The position numbers were made by a program, and so were the translations under genes. Below, in pieces: positions 30,587 through 39,403 of a DNA stretch of 64,000 nucleotides. The stretch's first letter is position 1; every line of letters begins with the position of its first letter. Below the pieces are notes generated by a model that was not told where the DNA came from, did not search any database, and saw only the letters and a list, made by a program, of their open reading frames with translations. Origin of the DNA: a virus; IMG/VR virus record IMGVR_UViG_3300037264_001719, positions 1 to 64,000 of that record; one strand, 5' to 3'.

Positions 30587-31075
30587 ATGCCTGAGACTTA
30601 TCCTGTCACCAGTTTCCGGTTCGAGGTTATCGCCCGGGATTTCGAGGCATCTTTCTCGAAGGTCAGCGGTCTCAGGGAAGAGATCGAAGTTGTCGAAATG
30701 CGGGACGGGACGGACCCGTTCCAAGTCAGGAAAATCCCGGGTATGCGAGGGGGCGGCGAGGTTACGTTCTCCAAGGGAATCACTTCTACGTCGGACAAAC
30801 TTTATAAGTGGTTCCGTCATACGAAGAAACTCAGCACGGAATTCCGGCGGGATATGATCGTGGATATTCGGGGGTGCGAAGGGTCGAGGGTTTTCGATCC
30901 CGAGAAGCACGCTACCTCCCAACGTCCGTCCTACGAGAACAACCCCGTCGCTAAGACCATCTTGCTTCAGGCTACATGGCCCCGCGCTTTCGAGGTCGGT
31001 GATCTCGACGCCCAAGCGTCCGAGGTCGCCCTGCACACGCTCGGGGTGGTGTTCGAGGACATGATTTTGGTATGA
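30587..31075 (+). CDS. Tail tube protein 1 (gp19-like)
   Basis: 162 aa. FRFEVIARDFEASFSKVSGLREEIEVVEMRDG is the gp19/Pvc1-type tube motif: a beta-barrel that stacks as hexamers inside the sheath. The C-terminus (WPRAFEVGDLDAQASEVALHTLGVVFEDM) completes the fold. It lies 12 bases after sheath. A second, related tube gene follows. Confidence 0.9.
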   Translation: MPETYPVTSFRFEVIARDFEASFSKVSGLREEIEVVEMRDGTDPFQVRKIPGMRGGGEVTFSKGITSTSDKLYKWFRHTKKLSTEFRRDMIVDIRGCEGSRVFDPEKHATSQRPSYENNPVAKTILLQATWPRAFEVGDLDAQASEVALHTLGVVFEDMILV

Positions 31076-31100
31076 TGGCGCTTTAGGGAAGGAGTGAACC

Positions 31101-31556
31101 ATGCCCGAAGCACGGGTACTTGATCCCGCCGTTGCGTTCCGTTTCGAGGTGAACGCTCGGGATGCCAACATGGGTTTCTCGAAGGTCAGCGGTCTCCGCG
31201 AGGAGAGCGAGGTCATCGAGTACCGTGAGGGGACGGATGCGATCCAGCACCGGAAACTTCCGGGTCTGCGGACGTTCCCCAACCTCGTCCTCGAACGGGG
31301 CGTCGGCCCGGGATTCGTCCTTGTCCAATGGAGGGACGACGTGATCCGGTGCCAGAACTTCCGAACCCAAGTGCAGGTGGTCGTCAAGAATTGCGACGGG
31401 ACGCCCTCCCGCACTTACACCTTCGAGAAGGCGTGGCCCGTGGCGCTGGAGTTCTCGGACCTCGACGCGGGCGCGTCCGAAGTCCAGATCGAAACGGTCG
31501 AACTGGCCCACGAGGGACGTGTCGGCATCTCCATCGCCACTCCCGGCAACCAATAA
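31101..31556 (+). CDS. Tail tube protein 2 (gp19-like paralogue)
   Basis: 151 aa. It is paralogous to the preceding gene: FRFEVNARDANMGFSKVSGLREESEVIEYREGTD matches almost position by position, and the C-terminus has WPVALEFSDLDAGASEVQIETVEL. Two tube genes in a row are typical of injection-system-like tails, where one copy forms the shaft and the other the baseplate-proximal ring. Confidence 0.88.
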   Translation: MPEARVLDPAVAFRFEVNARDANMGFSKVSGLREESEVIEYREGTDAIQHRKLPGLRTFPNLVLERGVGPGFVLVQWRDDVIRCQNFRTQVQVVVKNCDGTPSRTYTFEKAWPVALEFSDLDAGASEVQIETVELAHEGRVGISIATPGNQ

Positions 31557-31614
31557 CGAGTCCGGTGTACGGGCTCTAGGGTGATTTAATGGGCGGTGCC
31601 CAAGGAGACAGACC

Positions 31615-32412
31615 ATGCCGGAAGAAACTGTCGGCGCTTCCGAGGTGAAGGAAGCGCCGGGGAAGATCGTACAACTTCCCTGCGGGATCATCGGGAAAGA
31701 CGGGAAGATTCAGCGAGAGGCTGAGATCACCCCCATGCTCGGGCTGACCCGAAAGGCCATCGCCCGAGACGACATCCGAAACAACCCCGCCAAGGTCACG
31801 GATGTCATCTTGATCCAATGTCTCAGACGGGTCGGGGATGTTCGGCCCATCACCAATGCCCTTATCGGCGGGATGCTGGTGGCCGACCGCGACTTCCTCC
31901 TCATCGAGATTCGCCGTATTTCGATGAGCGACACCATCAACGTCTCCACCCAATGCGGGAAGTGCAACGAGAAAATCGCAATCAAGTTCGGGCTCGACGA
32001 AATCCCCATTCGCACGCTCAAGGACGGGGCCTTCGAGATCAAGGACGGTCGCCGCTGCTTCCGAATCCAGAACGACAACCCCAAGCTGGATGCGGTCTTC
32101 CGGTTCCCCGAGGGGAAGGACCAGAGTCTCATCATCCCCTATCTCGAAAAGAATCCCGTCGAGGGGAACTACCGAATCTACGCGGCGTGCCTCCTGTCGT
32201 GGGACGACAAGCCGGGGCCTTTCTCCCCCAACTTCTTCGACGGCGTTCCGGTGAACGTCCTCGATTTGATCGACGAGCATTTCAACGAGAACCAACCCGG
32301 TCCCGAGTTCACGCAGACCGTACCTTGCCCGGTTTGCACCGCAGACATCGACATGACGTTGCAGGGTAGCGATTTTTTGTTCCGACTCCCGAATCGTGGC
32401 AAGATGTCCTAA
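31615..32412 (+). CDS. T4-baseplate-like (PF12322-type) tail assembly protein, zero-frame product
   Basis: 265 aa behind AAGGAG. It has two zinc-binding pairs: C114/C117 (CGKC) and C238/C241 (CPVC). The layout matches the T4 bacteriophage base plate/tail chaperone family found between tube and tape measure genes. The last codons hold a slippery T TTT TTG, so part of the ribosomes should shift to make a longer form of about 314 aa. In analogous phages the two forms coat the tape measure during tail assembly. Confidence 0.8.
   Translation: MPEETVGASEVKEAPGKIVQLPCGIIGKDGKIQREAEITPMLGLTRKAIARDDIRNNPAKVTDVILIQCLRRVGDVRPITNALIGGMLVADRDFLLIEIRRISMSDTINVSTQCGKCNEKIAIKFGLDEIPIRTLKDGAFEIKDGRRCFRIQNDNPKLDAVFRFPEGKDQSLIIPYLEKNPVEGNYRIYAACLLSWDDKPGPFSPNFFDGVPVNVLDLIDEHFNENQPGPEFTQTVPCPVCTADIDMTLQGSDFLFRLPNRGKMS
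32373..32379 (+). promoter_or_regulatory. -1 ribosomal frameshift site (T TTT TTG)
   Basis: In the frame of the 31615 gene the codons are GAT TTT TTG TTC, so the heptamer is correctly phased as X XXY YYZ. A -1 shift exits the frame 11 codons before its TAA and enters an open frame that runs to 32558. Confidence 0.75.
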
Positions 32413-32558
32413 ATCAGACGTGGTACATCGCTATGACCACGCAAGGGGGGATCGGCTACCACACGCTCATGGGGATGGACGACAAGGAACGGATGTGGTG
32501 GTATCAGAAGTGCGTGGACTATAATGAGGAGATGGAAGAGAAGACGAGGACTCGATAG
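32379..32558 (+). CDS. Frameshift extension of the tail assembly chaperone (gpGT-type)
   Basis: Reading in the -1 frame from 32379 gives 59 codons without a stop: VPTPESWQDVLNQTWYIA, then MTTQGGIGYHTLMGM and an acidic, aromatic end (MWWYQKCVDYNEEMEEKT), stopping at TAG 32556-32558. The internal ATG at 32433 has no ribosome site, so the segment is probably made only as a fusion. The stop overlaps the GTG of the tape measure gene. This gene order (short form, shift, extension, tape measure) is the classic tail chaperone arrangement. Confidence 0.75.
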   Translation, partial: VPTPESWQDVLNQTWYIAMTTQGGIGYHTLMGMDDKERMWWYQKCVDYNEEMEEKTRTR

Positions 32559-35011
32559 TGGCGAACGCTGGACAGAGACGATTCCTGATTCAGTTCATCG
32601 TGGACGCGGACGATGCGGTCCAGAACAGCACCCGTCTCTCCAAAGCTCTCAACGGCGTCGGCGCGAAGATGAACGTGGCGGCGGCGAACCTCAAGGGGGC
32701 CGTCCCTGCCGTCAACCAAGTCTCCAAGGGGCTTGGCAAGGGCACCACTAAGCTCAAGGCGACGACGAAGGCTACCGGAGGACTTGCCGAGCAACTCACC
32801 ACGACGAATAAGAGGGCGATGACCTCGACGCGGAGGTTCCTCGAACTCATTCGTCTTTCCACCGGACTCGGCTTTGCCTTCCGAGGTCTTGCACGCGGGA
32901 ACCCGGTTGCCGCCCTCTTGGGCCTCAGCGCGGCGATGGTTCGCGTCGAGCGCCTCTTCTTCCGAGGGAAAAAGAAAGCGGATGAACTAACTGGGGCGCA
33001 GGCGAAACTCGGGAAGGGTGCGAAGAAGCACGGGCTGATTTACAACCACACCCTCAAGCCCCTCAAGAAATGGGCCAAGGGGCTCGGGATGGTGAAGTCG
33101 CTCAACACCAAGATACTCGCCCCCATGAAGGCATTCAGGCTCGGGATGTCGAAACAGGGGAGCGCGGTCATGGCCTTCCGGGGAATGCTCGGAGGACGCC
33201 TTCACGGGAAGGGTGTCATCAGCGGCGCTTTGCAGAAGAACATCGGTATGCTCAAGAAGTTCAATGCCGCAGGAGCGCGTGTCGGGAAGGGGTTCCGGGC
33301 TATGGGAGCCCCCGCGAGTAAAGTTCTCGGAGTTTTCGGGAGACTCCTGTTCCCCCTCAGCGGACTCTTCATCAAGGTCGCGCTCATCGCAGCCGTACTC
33401 CTGCCGCTTATTGCGATCTTCTCCGGGCTCATGTCGGCCCTGAAGCCCGTCATCGCAATCTTCAAGCTGATTGCCAGCGTCCTCAGCGTATTCGGGAAGG
33501 TGGTTTTCCTTCCGCTCACTTTGATGTTCACCGAGTTGCTCATGGTCGTGGCCGAACTGCTTCAACCGATCATGGAGCTTACCGAATCGCTGATGCCTGT
33601 TGCGATGATCTTCGGGAAGCTGCTCGTCGAACCGATCAAGCTCCTCGGAAAGCTCCTCATCCCGTTCGCCAAGGAACTCTTCAATGCGATGGGGGGGATG
33701 GACGGGCTTGCGTCGGTCCTCGTGGACGTGGCGGGATTCATGAGGGAATTGTCCGGGGTGATGAGCGAGACCGTCATCATCGTCTTCGACACCCTCCGCG
33801 ACATGATGCCCGAGATCGTCATGTTCATGAAAGCCTCGCTCAAGATCATCGGACTCGTCATCAAAGGATTCGCCTACCTCTTCCTTCTCAGCATCAAGCT
33901 GTTCGGTTATTGGGTCAAGTACATCGGGGGGCCTGTCTATAAGGTCATGTACTGGACGCTCGGGAAAGCTCTTGAATTCGTTCTCGACCTTTTCGCAGAC
34001 ATCCAAAGTGGAATCGAAAGCATCGTGTATTGGAGCATCATCGTGGGGAAGGCACTCTGGAAAGGAATTGTTTGGCCTTTCGAGAAGATCGCGGAAGTGG
34101 CGAAGAGTGTCTGGAACTGGCTTTTCGGGTCCAGTCTCTTTCACATCGCGGAAGGAATCTCCCAAATCCTGTCCCCCATGAGCCTCCTCACCTCGGCTTT
34201 CGGCGGCATTCAAAAAATTATTGAGCTTGTGAGCATTGGCTTCGATGCCTTGAAGTCCGTGGGCGTGGCCGCGTGGGAGGGCATTAAGTCCGTATGGTCG
34301 GGGGCCAAGGGAGTTTTCTCGAAGGCTTGGGGCTGGATTACCGGAGCGAAGGAGAAAGCTGCCGCCCCTAAGACCCTCACCGTCACGCAACAAGCCATGC
34401 GGGACAATCTCAGGGGCCTCGACGAGACGAGGAAGGCGGGCGAGGAGTATCGAAAGAAGATTGCTGGGAAGATTGCCGCAGGGCTTCCGCTGACGGACAT
34501 GGAGAGAATGGCGGCGAGCAACGCCAAGATGCTCCCTATTCTCAGCCACCAGAATTCGGAACTTGCCAAGGCGCAGGCGGGAACAGCCGCAGGACTCCCG
34601 CTCACCGTCACGCAAAAAGCTATGCGGGACAATCTCCGGGGGCTCGGAGAACTGCGTGCGGCGGGGGCGGAATATCGGAAGTCCGTTGCCGCCAAGCAAT
34701 CCGCCGGAATCCATCTCACCCCGATGGAGAAAATGGCGGCACACAACGCGACCATCGCTGATCCGACGTTGGCTTCGCGCTCTCTTCAGGCGCGACACGC
34801 GCCTGCCCCAAGTCCCGAACCGGGAGCCCGCCCCGTTCCGCACACGAGCGCCGCCGCCGCGAGCGCCGCCGTGCCCATCAAGATCACCGTGCCCGTTACG
34901 GTGCAACTCGATGGGTTTGTGCTGGCGAGAGCCGTCGCGGAGTACCTGACCGAGATCGGCAGGGATAGATTCCAGAACGAACCTCAGACCCCGATGAGAG
35001 GGGTGATTTAG
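32558..35011 (+). CDS. Tape measure protein
   Basis: 817 aa from a GTG overlapping the frameshift extension stop. It is alanine/lysine-rich and helical, with hydrophobic helices at about 265-330 and around 440-470 (FAYLFLLSIKLFGYWVKYIGG) suited to membrane passage of DNA. Two repeats of about 57 residues lie near 605-660 and 678-735 (TLTVTQQAMRDNLRGL and LPLTVTQKAMRDNLRGL). The C-terminus is Pro/Ala-rich then beta. It sets tail length. It sits at the expected place. Confidence 0.85.
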   Translation: MANAGQRRFLIQFIVDADDAVQNSTRLSKALNGVGAKMNVAAANLKGAVPAVNQVSKGLGKGTTKLKATTKATGGLAEQLTTTNKRAMTSTRRFLELIRLSTGLGFAFRGLARGNPVAALLGLSAAMVRVERLFFRGKKKADELTGAQAKLGKGAKKHGLIYNHTLKPLKKWAKGLGMVKSLNTKILAPMKAFRLGMSKQGSAVMAFRGMLGGRLHGKGVISGALQKNIGMLKKFNAAGARVGKGFRAMGAPASKVLGVFGRLLFPLSGLFIKVALIAAVLLPLIAIFSGLMSALKPVIAIFKLIASVLSVFGKVVFLPLTLMFTELLMVVAELLQPIMELTESLMPVAMIFGKLLVEPIKLLGKLLIPFAKELFNAMGGMDGLASVLVDVAGFMRELSGVMSETVIIVFDTLRDMMPEIVMFMKASLKIIGLVIKGFAYLFLLSIKLFGYWVKYIGGPVYKVMYWTLGKALEFVLDLFADIQSGIESIVYWSIIVGKALWKGIVWPFEKIAEVAKSVWNWLFGSSLFHIAEGISQILSPMSLLTSAFGGIQKIIELVSIGFDALKSVGVAAWEGIKSVWSGAKGVFSKAWGWITGAKEKAAAPKTLTVTQQAMRDNLRGLDETRKAGEEYRKKIAGKIAAGLPLTDMERMAASNAKMLPILSHQNSELAKAQAGTAAGLPLTVTQKAMRDNLRGLGELRAAGAEYRKSVAAKQSAGIHLTPMEKMAAHNATIADPTLASRSLQARHAPAPSPEPGARPVPHTSAAAASAAVPIKITVPVTVQLDGFVLARAVAEYLTEIGRDRFQNEPQTPMRGVI

Positions 35012-35620
35012 ATGCCGTTTTGGGCCATCGGCCCCATTCGGGGGCAGTACCAACCCGAAGACCTGACTGAGACCCAGACAGCCGATTTCGAGAGCCAGCA
35101 CGTCATCGGCGGGACGTTCATCCTCACCTTCAAGGAGTGGACTCCCCGAGAGGTGTCGCTCTCGTTTGTGGTTGATGGTGCGGCGAATTTGCTCGTCGAT
35201 CCCGAGGACGTGTGGCAGAAGATTCTCGACATCATGCGCCCCCGGAACGGACTCTTCCCGATCCCGATTCTCGTCAATCTCCCCGGGTGGGGTGGGGCGG
35301 GGCGGAACGTCCCGAGGAAGGCGCTCATCACCAATGCCTCCATCAACAGGACCCATGTTCAGGGACAAACGGCCAACGATCTCACGCGATTCCGCGCCGC
35401 GCCCGAACCGCAGGGGGGCTCAAGACTCACTCAGGAGCAGGTTGCTGCCGTCGCCAGAGCTTCCGGGCTCTCGCCGGAGGCGCGACGGGAAATAGAGGCG
35501 GGCGGAATAGCCGGGGGCGTCGTTACTCCCGTGCTCGGCGGCGAGTCCCAACCCATCCGGGCTATTCGTGCGACTATCACGGTGCAGTTGAAGGAAGCCA
35601 CCATTTTCATCCCCGGATAG
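35012..35620 (+). CDS. Baseplate hub-proximal tail protein
   Basis: 202 aa. An N-terminal beta region (GGTFILTFKEWTPREVSLSFVVDG) is followed by DPEDVWQKILDIMRPRNGLFPIPILVNLPGWG, resembling the tube-cap/LysM-carrier proteins that follow tape measure genes in injection systems (Pvc7-type position). An alanine/glutamate-rich insert (about 125-165) precedes a terminal strand. Family assignment is from position and layout. Confidence 0.55.
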   Translation: MPFWAIGPIRGQYQPEDLTETQTADFESQHVIGGTFILTFKEWTPREVSLSFVVDGAANLLVDPEDVWQKILDIMRPRNGLFPIPILVNLPGWGGAGRNVPRKALITNASINRTHVQGQTANDLTRFRAAPEPQGGSRLTQEQVAAVARASGLSPEARREIEAGGIAGGVVTPVLGGESQPIRAIRATITVQLKEATIFIPG

Positions 35621-35630
35621 GAGAGAAGTT

Positions 35631-35942
35631 GTGCCTGTTTTCAAAGGCTCTCGTTACGAAGGTGTCAAGTTTACGGGCATCTTGGGAAAAGACGGGAAGG
35701 TTCGGAAGTACCTCCATCCCCGGGAACCTCTCAAGCTCTCGGACGTTCGGGAGCCCGTCATCATCCACCAGTTCCAGAAGGGGGAGGTCATCGACGAACT
35801 GGCTTCCCGTGCGGCGGGGAAGCCCCGTCTCTGGTGGGTGATCGCGGACGTGAGCGATGTTCTCTTTCCGCTCCAGATCGAACCCGGGACGGAACTCGTG
35901 ATTCCCAAGCAAGACCTCTTGGAGAGGCCGGAGATCGGATAG
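35631..35942 (+). CDS. LysM-like/gp53-like tail protein
   Basis: 103 aa from a GTG behind GGAGAG. The pattern HQFQKGEVIDELASRAAGKPRLWWVIADVSD..FPLQIEPGTELVIP is LysM-like (E.LD.IA..WYG.P.LWW.IADAN), as in P2 gpX/T4 gp53 tail proteins. It should bind the hub. Adjacent to the hub gene. Confidence 0.75.
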   Translation: MPVFKGSRYEGVKFTGILGKDGKVRKYLHPREPLKLSDVREPVIIHQFQKGEVIDELASRAAGKPRLWWVIADVSDVLFPLQIEPGTELVIPKQDLLERPEIG

Positions 35943-37229
35943 ATGGGAAGAGGAACACCATGCTTCCCCATTGGGGGGTCGGGACTTGGGAGTATCATTG
36001 TCCCGATCATTCCGGGGGTCGGCTTCGTCAATAGCCCGCCCATCGCAGGGAGCGAGATTCTCGGGAATTTCTCCCCGCCGTCTCCGGTGTCCCCCAGCGA
36101 AATAAATCCTCCGAGGGTGAACCCCAACTTCAATGTGATGGGGCTTACCCCGGAGAACAACATCGTGAGGGAAATCTACGTCGAGGAGACGGTGGGGTTC
36201 GAGCTTCCTCTCGCCCGGATTATCCTCAACAACGTGGACAAGACCTTGAAGTCCACCATCATCGCCAAGGAGCAAACCAGCTTCAAGGTCATGCTCGGGT
36301 GGAGGAACCCCGGAATCCAGAATCACGGAACCTTCATCGTTCAACGTCCCAAGTTCAAGTACATGGATGGGCAAGGGTCGCTCACCGTCGAGATCATCGC
36401 TTACGGAGAGGCGGTCAAACTCGGTGCAACCGAACGTCGAGAGACCTACAAGAAGCAGAAGGACAGCGACATCGCCCGGAAGATCGCCTCTCGGAATGGT
36501 TTCGGGGCGGACGTGGAGACCACGGAGCCCGCCCATGAGCAGGTGATCCAAGCGAACGAGAGCGACTACAAGTTCCTTGCCCGGAGAGCCAAGCTCTACG
36601 GGTTCTTCCTCTATGTGGAGGACGGCATCCTTCACTTCCACCGCCCCCGTCCTCGGGAGAGCGGGATCAAGCTCACGGCTCTTGAGCCGGGGCAGGGGAA
36701 CCTCACGAATTTCGCGGTCCATTCTCGGACCTTCATGCGCGGTCTTAGTCTCCGGCTTTCCCAAGTCGATCCGGTCACGAAGGAGGAGTTCGAGGAGCGT
36801 TCGAGCGAGGAGCCCGATCCTGTTCAGGGCTTCTTCGAGCACAAAAACTGGAGGGACCTCGTGACCATCCCCGGGGTTGGACAGCCGGAGAAGTTCATTA
36901 CGAACGAAGGTCACGAGCAGAATCGCCCCCTCCTCAAACGGCAGATCGACCGGATGGCCCAATCGACCCGGTACGTCATCTCCGGGCGCGGAACTTCCAT
37001 CGGGCTCGAAACCCTCCGGGCCAACGACTTCATCCGAATCGAGGGGATCGGGCGGTCGAGCGGGAGATATTTTGTCGTCAAAGCGATCCACCAGCTTTCC
37101 GGCAAGGATGGACACAGCGTACAATTCGAGGTGGTTCGGTCGGGGGCAGGGGAGAACTCCGGGCTTGATCCCCGGACACAGGAATTGACGGCAACGAGTC
37201 CCGAGAGCGCAGGGACAGTCGCCCTGTAG
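35943..37229 (+). CDS. Baseplate hub protein (gpD/VgrG N-terminal-like)
   Basis: 428 aa. An N-terminal glycine/proline-rich stretch (about 1-60) is followed by two gpD/gp27-type domains: FELPLARIILNNVDKTLKSTI, then LTVEIIAYGEAVKLG and ESDYKFLARRAKLYGFFLYVEDGILHFHRP (the late control D signature ..FL.rlA...g..f.v..g.l.f). It forms the trimeric hub joining tube to spike. Position between LysM protein and spike is canonical. Confidence 0.85.
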   Translation: MGRGTPCFPIGGSGLGSIIVPIIPGVGFVNSPPIAGSEILGNFSPPSPVSPSEINPPRVNPNFNVMGLTPENNIVREIYVEETVGFELPLARIILNNVDKTLKSTIIAKEQTSFKVMLGWRNPGIQNHGTFIVQRPKFKYMDGQGSLTVEIIAYGEAVKLGATERRETYKKQKDSDIARKIASRNGFGADVETTEPAHEQVIQANESDYKFLARRAKLYGFFLYVEDGILHFHRPRPRESGIKLTALEPGQGNLTNFAVHSRTFMRGLSLRLSQVDPVTKEEFEERSSEEPDPVQGFFEHKNWRDLVTIPGVGQPEKFITNEGHEQNRPLLKRQIDRMAQSTRYVISGRGTSIGLETLRANDFIRIEGIGRSSGRYFVVKAIHQLSGKDGHSVQFEVVRSGAGENSGLDPRTQELTATSPESAGTVAL

Positions 37230-37237
37230 GAGCCTCT

Positions 37238-37525
37238 ATGTGTTGCGGAAAACGAGTCAGAACCAGCGATGAGCCCAAGCTGCCCTCTCGGGGGATCAAT
37301 GCGCCCATTTTCGGTCGTGCCTCGGTCATTCCGGCTCCCCCCACTCCAAGGTCTATCAAGCCGCCCACGGTTCCGGTGAAGCCCTCCACGGTCTTCTCCA
37401 TCAAGGAGATCGACGAGGTTTGCCCCAAGTGTGCCTGCAAGCTGGCGGTGCAACTGAGGTTCAGCGACCGCTTGCGGAGGTACTACGAGACCAAGTGGTG
37501 TCCCAAGTGCAAGGAGGGTCGTTGA
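37238..37525 (+). CDS. Small zinc-ribbon protein in the baseplate block
   Basis: 95 aa. A proline-rich middle (PAPPTPRSIKPPTVPVKPS) precedes a C-terminal zinc ribbon with C62/C65 (CPKC) and C88/C91 (CPKC). The N-terminus also has a CC pair. It could be a structural zinc protein of the baseplate. No family is recognised. Confidence 0.6.
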   Translation: MCCGKRVRTSDEPKLPSRGINAPIFGRASVIPAPPTPRSIKPPTVPVKPSTVFSIKEIDEVCPKCACKLAVQLRFSDRLRRYYETKWCPKCKEGR

Positions 37526-37526
37526 C

Positions 37527-37931
37527 GTGCTGGAGATCGTCGTACTCAAGCTGGCCGTCGCCACTATCGTCGTCGAGGCGGTGACGGAGGTCTTCGTCGA
37601 TAGCGCCCTCTTCGAGAGCTTCCGCAAATGGATCGGAGGCGAGAGGGAAGAAGGTCTCGCCCGCAAGTACGGGCTCAAGGGAGTGCTCGTGTGGTGCGGC
37701 TACTGTGTGTCCGTTTCCATCGGGATCGGCACGGCCTATCTCCTCTGGATCGACGGGATTCACCATCTCGATCCCCGGCTTGCGCGGCTCGCGCCATTTG
37801 AGCCTGCCCTGTGGGGGCTCGTCGTCCATCGGCTCTCGAACCTGTGGCATGAGACGGTCCTTCGCTACCTCAAGCAGATTCCGTTCTCCCTTTTCCTGCG
37901 GGTGTGGAAGCAGGAGGACAAGGACAAGTGA
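37527..37931 (+). CDS. Membrane protein, DUF1360-like, possible holin
   Basis: 134 aa from a GTG one base after the upstream stop. It has two or three membrane segments: residues 1-25, CGYCVSVSIGIGTAYLLWIDG (about 56-76) and a third around FEPALWGLVVHRLSN. The CGYC.S motif followed by a membrane helix and HRLSN.WHE resembles DUF1360-type phage proteins. It is placed inside the baseplate genes, so a membrane-docking or holin role are both possible. Confidence 0.55.
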   Translation: MLEIVVLKLAVATIVVEAVTEVFVDSALFESFRKWIGGEREEGLARKYGLKGVLVWCGYCVSVSIGIGTAYLLWIDGIHHLDPRLARLAPFEPALWGLVVHRLSNLWHETVLRYLKQIPFSLFLRVWKQEDKDK

Positions 37932-38941
37932 ACCCGACTCAGGGGAGCGATCACCAAGAGCGCCGCTACTGGGGAAAGTATCGGGGCGTCGTGACGGACA
38001 ATCAGGACCCCGAGCGCCTCGGTCGCGTGAAGTGCCGCGTGCCGGAGTTGCTCGGGCAGGCCATTGTCACGGATTGGGCGTTTCCGACTGATCTTTCTTA
38101 TGGGGGAGGTCAGGACTACGGGAAATTCGTCGTGCCTCCGGTCGGTTCCGGCGTCTACGTCGAGTTCGAGTCGGGGGAGGTAAATCGTCCGCTTTATGGG
38201 GGCGTGTGGTACGGCCATCCGAAGGGGAAGCCCGCCGATCCTCCGAAACTCACTCGGCAGGACGGTCAGACCAAGTTCAGCGACGACGACAGCACCAAGT
38301 CCCCGAAGGGGGACGACACGCTCACGGCGGCGGACTGCTCGGTACACAACCAGCCCAAGTCGCCTGCCGCCCCGGTCTATCCCCACAACCAAGTGCTTCG
38401 CACCAAGGAGAACGGGATCATCGTGGAGATCGACGACACGCCCGGAAAGAGCCGGGTCCATGTCTTTCACGGACCCTCGAAGTCGTGGCTCGAACTCGAC
38501 CACGCGGGGGAGCTTTCCATCCGAATTGCGGACAAAGCCTACACGCTCATCGAGAAGGACAGTCGCGTTCACGTCAAGGGGGACCGCCACGTCTCCGTGG
38601 ACGGGAATCTGACCCATTTCGCCAAGGGGGATCGCTGGATGCGGGTCAACGGGAAGGAGACCAAGATCGTCAACGGGGAACATGATGCGTTCGCCATCGG
38701 CCCGGAGACGAAGGTGAGTCAGGGCGGATTCAAGCATTTCGTTCTCGGGGATCGCGTGGATGTGATTATCGGGAACTACACCCAGTACGTCATCGGAAGG
38801 TACGAGACCAACGTGTACGGGTTCTATTCTCGTATGGCGATGTCCGCCATCGAAGATGCGGCTCCGGGGATTCTCCATCGCGGAGGGGCACCGACCGGAA
38901 CGCCGCCGGGATTTCCCGCCCCTCCTCCTGTGTGTGGGTAG
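37928..38941 (+). CDS. Baseplate spike protein (gp5/gpV-like OB domain)
   Basis: 337 aa from the GTG overlapping the upstream stop. The OB-fold is clear: YRGVVTDNQDPERLGRVKCRVPELLG, then VPPVGSGVYVEFESGEVNRPLYGGVWYG. From about 190 on, short repeats (YTLIEKDSRVHVKGDRHVSVDGNLTHFAKGDRWMRVNGKETKIVNGEHD) form the triple-stranded beta-helix needle. The end is proline-rich. It punctures the cell envelope; the PAAR-like tip gene lies two genes downstream. No lysozyme domain is fused. Confidence 0.88.
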   Translation: MNPTQGSDHQERRYWGKYRGVVTDNQDPERLGRVKCRVPELLGQAIVTDWAFPTDLSYGGGQDYGKFVVPPVGSGVYVEFESGEVNRPLYGGVWYGHPKGKPADPPKLTRQDGQTKFSDDDSTKSPKGDDTLTAADCSVHNQPKSPAAPVYPHNQVLRTKENGIIVEIDDTPGKSRVHVFHGPSKSWLELDHAGELSIRIADKAYTLIEKDSRVHVKGDRHVSVDGNLTHFAKGDRWMRVNGKETKIVNGEHDAFAIGPETKVSQGGFKHFVLGDRVDVIIGNYTQYVIGRYETNVYGFYSRMAMSAIEDAAPGILHRGGAPTGTPPGFPAPPPVCG

Positions 38942-38944
38942 GCT

Positions 38945-39385
38945 ATGGCCTGTACTCTCCAGACCGACTCCGACCAATGGCTCGCCCTCTTCGGGGCCGA
39001 TGAAGCTCTCCGTCAATGTGTCGCTGAAGTATTCGGCGTCATCGACGTGCAGATCACGGACAACACCCTCACGGAGATCAGTCTTTTCATCGGACTCCTC
39101 CAATCGGAACTCGCCCGGCTTCTCGTGGTCATCGACATCACCTTGGCGCACGATGCGTGCATTCAAGTCATCATCAACGCGCTCGCCGCACTCGGAGCCC
39201 CCACCTCGGAAACGAATGCGCTGTTGGCGGATATGCAGGCGAGGGCGCTCGCGGTACAGGAACAGCTTATTGAACTCCAGACGGCGGCGACTCTTATGCC
39301 GCTCCAGATTCTCCAGCAGGAGCTTCTCAAGCTCGAACTCGAATGCCAGAAGGCAAACTCGGAGTTCTTCAATAACGTCACCTGA
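38945..39385 (+). CDS. Unrecognised helical protein next to the spike
   Basis: 146 aa. Leucine- and alanine-rich helices (SLFIGLLQSELARLLVVIDITL, NALLADMQARALAVQEQLIELQ) suggest a coiled coil. It starts four bases after the spike stop. Perhaps an assembly chaperone of the needle, inferred from position. Confidence 0.55.
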   Translation: MACTLQTDSDQWLALFGADEALRQCVAEVFGVIDVQITDNTLTEISLFIGLLQSELARLLVVIDITLAHDACIQVIINALAALGAPTSETNALLADMQARALAVQEQLIELQTAATLMPLQILQQELLKLELECQKANSEFFNNVT

Positions 39386-39403
39386 TAGGATGCCGAGAGA
39401 CCT

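Noticed and set aside
29081-31414. A 777-codon minus-strand frame over sheath and tubes
   Set aside because: It is antisense to well-recognised sheath and tube genes, shows the same shadow composition and has no ribosome site.
32987-35368. A 793-codon minus-strand frame over the tape measure gene
   Set aside because: It is antisense to the tape measure gene, with Asp/Glu/His-rich low-complexity sequence and no supporting signals.
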